Shown here one piece after another: positions 32,206 through 38,236 of a DNA stretch of 38,236 nt; position 1 is the first letter of the stretch, and every line of letters begins with the position of its first letter. The translations under genes and the position numbers were made by a program. The notes beneath the pieces are model-generated. The model searched no databases and was not told where the DNA came from. It saw nothing but the letters and a program-made list of their open reading frames with translations. This DNA is from Acidilobaceae archaeon (GTDB lineage: Archaea; Thermoproteota; Thermoprotei_A; Sulfolobales; Acidilobaceae), in NCBI GenBank assembly GCA_028276165.1, contig JAPYWV010000008.1, positions 1 through 38,236 of the forward strand, read 5' to 3'.

Positions 32206-32970
32206 TTGGAGCCCTTCATAGTGGATAGCTGTAAGCTACTGGGGATACCGGAGCCCAGCCTCAACGGGGCCCTGGTGCTTGTGAGGAACGTGTCAGCCTA
32301 CAATAGCGTATACGTTGCAGCTGTAACCGAGGCTTCTGGAGGTGTAGCTGTAAACAACCTTAGATCCCTGATCCTAGGCCACGACAAGATACTATCGTAC
32401 GCCATGCTGGCAAAAGCGGGGATAAGGATACCCAGGACGATGATAGCATTGGATGGAGCTAGCCTCGGGGACGCCATGTCGAAGCTAGAGTACCCCTACA
32501 TAGATAAACCACCGGTGGGAAGCTGGGGTAGGCTGGTATCGCTGGTCAAGAACCCCCAGGTGGCGGAGCAGGTGTTCAACCACAGGAGGCTAATGGGGGC
32601 ACCACAGCTAAGAGTACACGTGATCCAGAAGCCGGCAAGGCTAGGACAGGACATAAGGTGTCTAGTGGTAGGAGAGAGCATAGCAGCATGCATGAAGAGA
32701 ATAGGGCCGGAGGGAGACTGGAGGAGCAACGCAGCCCTAGGAGGGAGCACAAGGCCGTACAAGCCGGAGGGGGAGGTCGAGGAGCTCTCTATAAAAGCAG
32801 CTGAGACAATAGGAGCTGTCATAGCGGGAGTAGACATAGTGTACGATGACGAAGGCTACTATGTAAACGAGGTGAACGTAGTACCAGAGTTCAAAGCACT
32901 AGTCAAGACAACAGGCGTGAACATAGCAAGAATAATAGTAGACCACATAGTAAGAGAGGTGAGAAGCTAA
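32206..32970 (+). CDS. LysW ligase, LysX/ArgX family ATP-grasp (copy 2), N-terminus displaced
   Basis: Second LysW-ligase homologue. ATP-grasp motifs are intact: YIDKPPVGSWGRLVSLV, GQDIRCLVVG, GVDIVYDDEGYYVNEVNVVPEF. From the first usable start (TTG 32206) the product is 254 aa and lacks the first strand-helix of the family. Homology continues upstream in the same frame (KTVGVSLDVVRVEEELL from 32131), but there is no ATG, GTG or TTG there. A GTG overlapping the lysK stop (32118) would be in position if one base were added near 32128. Either the start was lost to a one-base deletion, or a rare start codon is used. With copy 1 this suggests separate ligases for lysine and arginine sharing one LysZ/Y/J/K set. 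Confidence 0.8.
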   Translation: MEPFIVDSCKLLGIPEPSLNGALVLVRNVSAYNSVYVAAVTEASGGVAVNNLRSLILGHDKILSYAMLAKAGIRIPRTMIALDGASLGDAMSKLEYPYIDKPPVGSWGRLVSLVKNPQVAEQVFNHRRLMGAPQLRVHVIQKPARLGQDIRCLVVGESIAACMKRIGPEGDWRSNAALGGSTRPYKPEGEVEELSIKAAETIGAVIAGVDIVYDDEGYYVNEVNVVPEFKALVKTTGVNIARIIVDHIVREVRS

Positions 32971-33113
32971 CCAAGACTCCACGTTGAGACCTCAAACCCT
33001 AAACCACTCGATCAAACCACCTAGACCCTAACAAGGTCAAAGAGGTAGCTTCAAGCACAGTTAAACCCCATGTATAGGAGGTTAACAGGGGGTGTAGAGG
33101 TAGGTGGTTAGCA

Positions 33114-33368
33114 GTGACCAGGGACTACGTGACCGTCTCAGCTAAGATCCCTAGGAAGTTGAAGGAACTGCTAGATAGGTATGGTATTAAGCCAGGCCCC
33201 ATCATAAGGAGAGCTCTTGAAGAGGAGGTGAGGAAACACGTGCTAAACGAGCTTGAAGAGAAAGTTAAGGATCTCAGTAGGAGAACCTCTCATATAAGTG
33301 ACGAGGAGGTAGTCTCCTTAATACGTGAGGATAGAGAGAGGAACTGTAGAGATGCGACTGCTGGGTAG
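33114..33368 (+). CDS. VapB-type antitoxin (crenarchaeal)
   Basis: 84 aa. YVTVSAKIPRKLKELLDRYGI followed by IRRALEEEV and the C-terminal HISDEEVVSLIREDRE are typical of crenarchaeal VapB antitoxins, which bind DNA as dimers and wrap a PIN toxin with the C-terminal part. Start read as GTG at 33114. The expected vapC directly downstream is absent; what follows is the antisense of a broken PIN gene. It is thus an orphan antitoxin, possibly a remnant or able to neutralise a toxin elsewhere. Confidence 0.75.
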   Translation: MTRDYVTVSAKIPRKLKELLDRYGIKPGPIIRRALEEEVRKHVLNELEEKVKDLSRRTSHISDEEVVSLIREDRERNCRDATAG

Positions 33369-33414
33369 TAGAGGAACCTTGGCTACGAGACTTTAAGGAC
33401 ATATGTCCTCCAGT

Positions 33415-33563
33415 CTTATGATGGTAGGATATCGCACTAGCAGCTTGCCAAGCATCGTAGGTGTAAATTACATCATACTTACCCATTACCACAACTGTAG
33501 TTCTATCACTGATTCCAACGTTTACTAGGCTAGTATCATCACACTCGTATCTATGTAGCTCAA
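33415..33563 (-). pseudogene. Degraded VapC-type PIN toxin
   Basis: On the minus strand a TTG overlaps the stop of the upstream RHH antitoxin (TTGA), and the frame reads SYIDTSVMILA, the opening strand and first catalytic Asp of a PIN domain, then hits TAG at 33525-33527. In another frame the following bases give MGKYDVIYTYDAWQAASAI, which matches the C-terminal PIN block around the last acidic residue. The roughly 80 residues in between are missing. This is a PIN gene with an internal deletion and frame loss. Confidence 0.65.
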
Positions 33564-33823
33564 TAGAACCTCTCCCTCATCTCCATAAGATCTTTAAAGC
33601 CCCCGTCTAACCTAACAGGTATGTAGCCGAGTGTTCTTTCCAGTTCAAACAGCCTCTCACTTATCTTCACAACATTAACCACATCTCCTACGCTACTAAG
33701 ACCTATTCTGATTAAAGTCTTAAGAGCCTCACTCCTAGACTTGAAGATACCTAGTCTAACAAGAGCATCTACAGCATCTAATATCTCCTGCTCAATCCTA
33801 ATTGAAACTCTTTTAGAGCCCAT
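33560..33823 (-). CDS. Ribbon-helix-helix antitoxin, partner of the degraded VapC
   Basis: 87 aa from the ATG at 33823 (SKRVSIRIEQEILDAVDAL); the longer frame to 33853 adds only hydrophobic residues and lies nearer the TATA-like GCTAAATAGC. RVSIRIEQEILDAVDALVRLG followed by SRSEALKTLIRIGL is the RHH fold (CopG/Arc type), and the C-terminus FELERTLGYIPVRLDG would contact a toxin. Its stop overlaps the TTG of the vapC remnant by 2 nt, the normal coupling of such pairs. Confidence 0.75.
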   Translation of the reverse strand: MGSKRVSIRIEQEILDAVDALVRLGIFKSRSEALKTLIRIGLSSVGDVVNVVKISERLFELERTLGYIPVRLDGGFKDLMEMRERFY

Positions 33824-33904
33824 GCCTAACACCACTACTATGGTAGAATTCATTAGGCTATTTAGCTTTTACATTGTGGGTTTCATCGAAGCTCGCGGGG
33901 GCCT

Positions 33905-34387
33905 TCATAGCTGTTCTAGGAGCTCCTCTAGTTTCCCCGCTAGGTTTGCGTATAACTGTGATCTCGTTTCAAGGCATTTACGTAGCTCTGGCACCCATTC
34001 TTTCAACCTTCTTATGATCTCCCTGTCTAGTGTTAAGCTTGCTAGCTCCAGTTCTACCGCTATGTGGTCTGCTAGCTCCCCCTCGACTGCTAGCTTGTAG
34101 CCCCTCTCTCCTAGAAGCTTTGCTATTGCTACACTCGTATCCCCATAGATTAGGCCTTCGCGGTAGAAGCTCTCATAGGGCGGGCACGCCCCAGCTCTAG
34201 GGCCTCCGTGGAATGCTCTTGTGTACTCCCTTAACAAGTCCTCGTAGCTCACAGTGTTTAAGAGCTCCTCTAAAGCCCTATAACCTATACTAGATGCTAT
34301 CCTCCGAGCCTCCTCTAGGGAGTTGGGGGTAGGTGTGTAAAAAAGAAGGGAGAAGAGGTATAGGATTGCTTTAATCTCCTCCTGCAA
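33905..34387 (-). CDS. TorD/DmsD-like molybdoenzyme maturation chaperone
   Basis: All-helical redox-enzyme chaperone that holds the catalytic subunit until molybdopterin is inserted and export can occur. 161 aa from TTG 34387 (QEEIKAILYLFSLLFYTP); the frame is open further upstream but overlaps nrfD. Family traits: ACPPYESFYREG in the middle and the conserved ADHIAVELELAS (DHxxxEL) near residue 110-121. A GGAAGG lies about 10 nt before the start. Last gene of the molybdoenzyme operon. Confidence 0.85.
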   Translation of the reverse strand: MQEEIKAILYLFSLLFYTPTPNSLEEARRIASSIGYRALEELLNTVSYEDLLREYTRAFHGGPRAGACPPYESFYREGLIYGDTSVAIAKLLGERGYKLAVEGELADHIAVELELASLTLDREIIRRLKEWVPELRKCLETRSQLYANLAGKLEELLEQL

Positions 34388-34392
34388 GCCTA

Positions 34393-35613
34393 CTACCTTC
34401 CGAAGAGAAGTTTGGCTAGTAGGTATAACGTGAAGGTTATACCTGCAAGCCACCCAATGGTTATTATGAACTCTACAGGTGATGGTATGTAGGGCCAGTA
34501 GGTGTATAGCCAGTATTCGTGCTTCATATCGCCTAGGACTACTGGTACGGGGATTGGCTCGCTTGAGCCTGGCATGAGAACCTTGTTTACTAGTACGTTG
34601 TAAGCTGGCTCCATGAGGTTGAATCTATGAGCGTATACACCGACCAGAGCTAGCGCTGATGCTAAGGTTGCACCTGTAGCTGTTCTCATCCTAGCTGCTA
34701 GAGCGAAGGCTACCAGTAGTATTAGGAGCTCTCCTAGGATGGTTGTAGGCCAGAGCCTGCCGTAGAGTATTGATAGTATTGCGTGCTCCTCCCCACCCCA
34801 CCACCATCTCACGAAGTAGTCCTGGTATATTAGGAATAGTAGTACGGCTATGCTTATACCGAGGAACTTCATCATGGTGTTGTAGGCCTGCCTTAGATCC
34901 TCTCTGAAGCCGTAGAGTGCCAGCGATGTTAGTATTACCACTGCTGAGCCGCTTACGAGAGCTGCCGCTATGAAGCTTGGTGCTAGGTAACCCCCATACC
35001 ACCATGGTCTTCCAGCGTTTACAGCGAAAATCCACGCTGTTACAGTGTGTATGAGGACTGCGAATGGTAGCGATATTGGTGCTAGCATCCTACCCCATCT
35101 ATAGCTCTCCTCCTCCACCCTAGCTACCTCAGCCTCCGGTAGGCCCCTGTGCTTAGCAACGTAAACCCTCCATCCTATGTAGACGTGGATCGCTGAGAGG
35201 ATAGCGTACGTCACTAGCACTATGAAATCCCATACTAGTAGTGATGTGAAGTTGGGGTGTAGGATTATATTGTATATCCTCTCAGGCCTACCTAAATCCG
35301 GTAGCACCATAGCCATAGCTCCTAGGACGAAAACAAGGGCTGTTAGAGAGGCTAGAGGGGCTAGGGGCTTAAGCTCCCTAATGTTGAGTAGGTATACTAG
35401 AGATGATACTATGAGGCCGCCTGCAGCAGTACCAACTAGGAAGGCGAAGGTTGCAATGTAGAGAGCCCATGGGAATATGTTCCTCATATTAGTTACTATA
35501 AGACCTTGGGATAACTGGTAACCCCAGCTTGCAAGGCCTACCACAGCTAGGGCTAGCAGGATCCCCATGACCCCTAGCTCTAAGGGTTTAAAGGTCTTCA
35601 TGAGGGAGGCCAT
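34393..35613 (-). CDS. NrfD/PsrC-type membrane anchor subunit
   Basis: Quinol-oxidising/reducing membrane subunit of a complex iron-sulfur molybdoenzyme. 406 aa with about ten hydrophobic helices, for example ELGVMGILLALAVVGLAS, YIATFAFLVGTAAGGLIVS and LVWDFIVLVTYAILSAIHVY. The LPDLGRPERIYNIILHPNF loop (about residues 104-122) is the family hallmark. ATG preceded by GAGGTGATG. It is 12 nt downstream of the FeS subunit gene, and its stop lies 5 nt before the chaperone start. Confidence 0.92.
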   Translation of the reverse strand: MASLMKTFKPLELGVMGILLALAVVGLASWGYQLSQGLIVTNMRNIFPWALYIATFAFLVGTAAGGLIVSSLVYLLNIRELKPLAPLASLTALVFVLGAMAMVLPDLGRPERIYNIILHPNFTSLLVWDFIVLVTYAILSAIHVYIGWRVYVAKHRGLPEAEVARVEEESYRWGRMLAPISLPFAVLIHTVTAWIFAVNAGRPWWYGGYLAPSFIAAALVSGSAVVILTSLALYGFREDLRQAYNTMMKFLGISIAVLLFLIYQDYFVRWWWGGEEHAILSILYGRLWPTTILGELLILLVAFALAARMRTATGATLASALALVGVYAHRFNLMEPAYNVLVNKVLMPGSSEPIPVPVVLGDMKHEYWLYTYWPYIPSPVEFIITIGWLAGITFTLYLLAKLLFGR

Positions 35614-35625
35614 CGCCGCATCACC

Positions 35626-36384
35626 TCACTCAAGCACCTTAGGCCAGTTAGTCTTAGGTATGTAGTAGACCTTCGGCTCCGTACCTAGATGTTCAAGCCT
35701 TCTAACAGCATTCTTCCTAGCAAGCACTTGTGAAACCTCGCTATTCGGGTCATCCAGGTCACCGAAGATCCTAGCCCTACCAACACATACTTCAACGCAG
35801 ACGGGCTTCAAACCCCCATCCACCCTTTCAACACACCAAGTACACTTAGTTACAATACCCCTCCTCAGCTTTAGCACCGATGTGTGGACAAGCCTCCCCC
35901 TATCCCTGTACTCCACAGGGTCACCGTAGATGTAGCCTGGCTCGGCCATCTTATCCTCACCAGCCTTGTAGGGGTATGGTGATTTAACCTTACGTAGACC
36001 ATCACCAAGGGTTCTTCCGGGATCCTCCCATAGGAACACCCTGACACCGTAGGGGCACGCTGATATACAGTACCTACAGCCTATACACCTCTCATAGTCT
36101 ATCAGCACAATCCCATCCTCCCTCTTGTACGTTGCACCCACAGGGCATACCCTTACGCATGGAGCGTTATCACAGTGATTGCATATATTGTGGAGTGGTA
36201 GCATTGGAGCTTGTAGGTAGCTACCGGAACCCCTCCTATCAGCCTGTTTAACATCGTATGAAGCCCATGTGACAATAGTCCAGAACATGCCTGGTGGTAG
36301 GCCGTTCTTCATAGCACATGCTACCATACAGGTTCTACAGCCTGTGCACCTGTTAAGATCTATTACCATAGCATACCTAGGCAT
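35626..36384 (-). CDS. Four-cluster ferredoxin subunit of molybdoenzyme (PsrB/TtrB-like)
   Basis: 252 aa electron-transfer subunit carrying four [4Fe-4S] clusters. The Cys sets are CTGCRTCMVAC (about 15-25), CNHCDNAPCVRVCP (about 65-78), CIGCRYCISACP (about 96-107) and CTWC...PVCVEVC (about 178-196). The end FGDLDDPNSEVSQVLARKNA resembles polysulfide, tetrathionate and sulfite-oxidising type B subunits. ATG with an excellent Shine-Dalgarno GGAGGTGAT overlapping the stop of the catalytic-subunit gene. Confidence 0.93.
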   Translation of the reverse strand: MPRYAMVIDLNRCTGCRTCMVACAMKNGLPPGMFWTIVTWASYDVKQADRRGSGSYLQAPMLPLHNICNHCDNAPCVRVCPVGATYKREDGIVLIDYERCIGCRYCISACPYGVRVFLWEDPGRTLGDGLRKVKSPYPYKAGEDKMAEPGYIYGDPVEYRDRGRLVHTSVLKLRRGIVTKCTWCVERVDGGLKPVCVEVCVGRARIFGDLDDPNSEVSQVLARKNAVRRLEHLGTEPKVYYIPKTNWPKVLE

Positions 36385-36397
36385 ACACCATCACCTC

Positions 36398-38236
36398 CTA
36401 GGCCTCCACCTTCCTAACAGCAACTAGGGTGTTATTCCACTTCGTGGTAACCTCCCAAACGCCTGGCGTGAAGTATATGATTTCCGTTGGCTTAATCCAC
36501 GGGTAGTTTGGTGAGTTGTAGTGGGTTCCATCAGTATACCTCCTCCACCAACCCTGATAGAATACTACAACCTTGGGGTGTATCGTTGGATCTACTACAA
36601 GGTAGCCTCTAACCCTACCAAACCTGTTGTACAACTCAACGTAATCTCCAGTCTTCAAACCTAGCTTTTCGGCAGTCTCAGGGTTCATGTATATCTTAGG
36701 CTTGTAGTCCTGGAGGGCTAACATCATAGCGTTATTACTATGAGTTGAGTGTACCCTGTACGGGCTGTTCTCAGTAAGATACACGAGGTCATACTTACCC
36801 CTATCCTCAGGGTAGAACTTGAATAAGCTCTCCTCAAATGGATCCTTATGCACAGGGAGCTCCTCGCCAAGGTCTATGAATGCATCCTCATCCTTGTAGA
36901 ACTCTATCCTACCACTCTTCACAAACCTACCTGTTGCCGGTAAGGGGTGTGGGTAGCTTGCATTAGGGAATGGAACCCTCTGGTTAATCTGAACCCAGAA
37001 TGGTATCTGCCTATGACCAGGTGTTGGAAACTTTAACCTCATGGGCCTCTTCTTAAGCTCCTCTAAAGTCATACCCTCAGTGAGCTTAGCTGTTACACCT
37101 TCAGCCCACGTAACACTCCTACCATCCTCTAGTATCAACTCGATAGCCTTCTCAGAAGCCTTGAACGCTAGTTCTCTAGCTAGACTTAGACTCCACCTAC
37201 CAGCCCTCCGAGCCTCCTCCTCCTGTCTCTGGAGCTCCGGATCTGGGTAGTACATCTCAGCTAGTTTAACAAGCTCGTCCTTCGTTAAACCAAGTAACCT
37301 TTCAACCTCATCGTCGGCCCACTCCTTCGCAATGATTCTAGAGGTTCTCACAGCTACCTCCTTGAATATCCAGATCTCAGGCATAGACTCGAATAAAGGC
37401 TCATGAGCTGGCTGCGTGATGGAAACGTATGGGTGTATTGGTGTGACTGTTAGCTCGTACTTCTCAAACCAAGCTGCCGCTGGTAACACTATATCGGAGT
37501 ACTCTACACTCGTAGTCCACTGTATCTCAGTTGTCATTATGAAGTCTAGAGGCTCAGGGTGCTCTCTCTTAGCCTTCCTAGTGAGTATGAGGGCCTTATT
37601 GTGTTGATCGAAGGGGTTCCACCATTGTATTAAGAGGGCTCTCACACCCTTCTCAGGCCATGGAACCTCAGGGCTACGATACTTCTTCCACTCGTCCGTC
37701 TGCCTATACTCGTAGTTTAGGAATACACTCCAGTTAAGCCATCTCGGCCTCCTCGTGGCCGGTTGCCCCCTGATCTGTGTTAGTGGTTTATCGTAACCCC
37801 ACCAACTCCACATAGGCCATCTTATCTTGAAGACACCAGCATACGTTGATATGCCTGCTCCAGGCTTACCTATGTTCCCTGTTAGGGCTACTAGTAGGCT
37901 TAGAGTTCTACCCTTAAGATCACCGTTATACCATTGCCAGTTACTAGCCCCATATATTACCGCTACGGGTTTAATGGTAGCTATCTCCCTTGCCAGCCTC
38001 TCGATTATCTCAACGTACTTCGGAGCCCACTCCGGCTTAGGCGAGATGATCCTTGCAACCTTCTCTGGCGTGTAATCCCTTGAGACAAGCTCTTTGAGGA
38101 GCTGGAATACTGGTTTAACCTTAACCCTCCTACCGTCGACAAGCTCTACCTCAAACTCGCCTTCAAGTAGGGGGTCGTACTTCTCGCCTGTAACAGGGTC
38201 TACTAGCTCTAACCTCCTAGGATCTACTATGACGGG
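36398..38236 (-). CDS. Molybdopterin oxidoreductase catalytic subunit (5' partial)
   Basis: C-terminal 612 residues of a DMSO-reductase-family enzyme; the frame is open to the window edge, so the true N-terminus with its FeS site and any Tat signal is outside. Visible: VAVIYGASNWQWYNGD and LVALTGNIGKPGAGI (molybdopterin-binding), WTTSVEYSDIVLPAAAWFEKYELTV, and the C-terminal MPT-contact domain HSTHSNNAMMLALQDYKPKIYMNPETA...GDYVELYNRFG. The substrate cannot be fixed; the partner subunits suggest a sulfur-compound (polysulfide/thiosulfate/tetrathionate) or similar respiratory reductase. Order A-B-C-chaperone. Confidence 0.93.
   Translation of the reverse strand, partial: PVIVDPRRLELVDPVTGEKYDPLLEGEFEVELVDGRRVKVKPVFQLLKELVSRDYTPEKVARIISPKPEWAPKYVEIIERLAREIATIKPVAVIYGASNWQWYNGDLKGRTLSLLVALTGNIGKPGAGISTYAGVFKIRWPMWSWWGYDKPLTQIRGQPATRRPRWLNWSVFLNYEYRQTDEWKKYRSPEVPWPEKGVRALLIQWWNPFDQHNKALILTRKAKREHPEPLDFIMTTEIQWTTSVEYSDIVLPAAAWFEKYELTVTPIHPYVSITQPAHEPLFESMPEIWIFKEVAVRTSRIIAKEWADDEVERLLGLTKDELVKLAEMYYPDPELQRQEEEARRAGRWSLSLARELAFKASEKAIELILEDGRSVTWAEGVTAKLTEGMTLEELKKRPMRLKFPTPGHRQIPFWVQINQRVPFPNASYPHPLPATGRFVKSGRIEFYKDEDAFIDLGEELPVHKDPFEESLFKFYPEDRGKYDLVYLTENSPYRVHSTHSNNAMMLALQDYKPKIYMNPETAEKLGLKTGDYVELYNRFGRVRGYLVVDPTIHPKVVVFYQGWWRRYTDGTHYNSPNYPWIKPTEIIYFTPGVWEVTTKWNNTLVAVRKVEA

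Overview
The window is a 38.2 kb piece of a thermophilic crenarchaeon (Thermoproteota). The evidence is a crenarchaeal ribosomal gene set (uL16/L10e, uL11-uL1-uL10-P1, eL13), LysW-dependent lysine/arginine biosynthesis, frequent TTG/GTG starts, archaeal TATA boxes with leaderless starts, AGG as the main Arg codon, and a tRNA-Arg(CCT) with an encoded CCA. A Desulfurococcales- or Acidilobales-like organism is plausible, but I cannot name a genus.

Layout. 1-9.1 kb holds housekeeping genes: a tRNA-thiolation enzyme (cut by the window edge), uL16/L10e, tatC, moeA, a CBS protein, the ribosomal stalk operon with an N-terminally truncated uL11, eL13, an exported membrane-anchored SNase-like nuclease and a coiled-coil membrane protein. 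9.2-15.7 kb is accessory: three secreted or anchored proteins of unknown function, a perfect 36-bp inverted repeat over the start of one of them, a divergent ABC ATPase/permease pair, tRNA-Arg, a candidate structured RNA, and an OLD-like AAA ATPase with a small nuclease-like partner that seems frameshifted. 15.7-23.6 kb holds carB-carA, argH-argG and an ACT-domain regulator. 23.7-26.0 kb holds three unrecognised membrane or secreted proteins. 26.3-33.0 kb holds the LysW pathway (lysZ, argC/lysY, lysW, two lysX/argX ligases, lysJ, lysK) with a PaREP1/HEPN-like gene inserted. 33.1-33.9 kb is a toxin-antitoxin graveyard with two antitoxin genes around a broken PIN toxin. 33.9-38.2 kb is a molybdopterin oxidoreductase operon (chaperone, NrfD membrane anchor, FeS subunit, partial catalytic subunit).

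How the genes fit together. LysW carries glutamate (and probably alpha-aminoadipate, because two ligases are present) through LysZ, LysY, LysJ and LysK to ornithine or lysine. CarAB supplies carbamoyl phosphate, and ArgG and ArgH finish arginine; ornithine carbamoyltransferase is not in the window. The palindrome TGTAA-N8-TTACA occurs upstream of argG and at the start of the ACT regulator gene, which suggests a local, autoregulated amino-acid switch. MoeA (Mo insertion) and TatC (folded-protein export) are what the molybdoenzyme operon at the other end would need.

Most notable: the uL11 gene lacking its whole N-terminal domain; the 36-bp inverted repeat with a promoter-like 34-bp loop beside an ABC cassette flanked by related inverted repeats; the ACT regulator with paired operators; the ATPase plus nuclease-like pair; and several probable frame disruptions (nuclease-like gene, second lysX, vapC).
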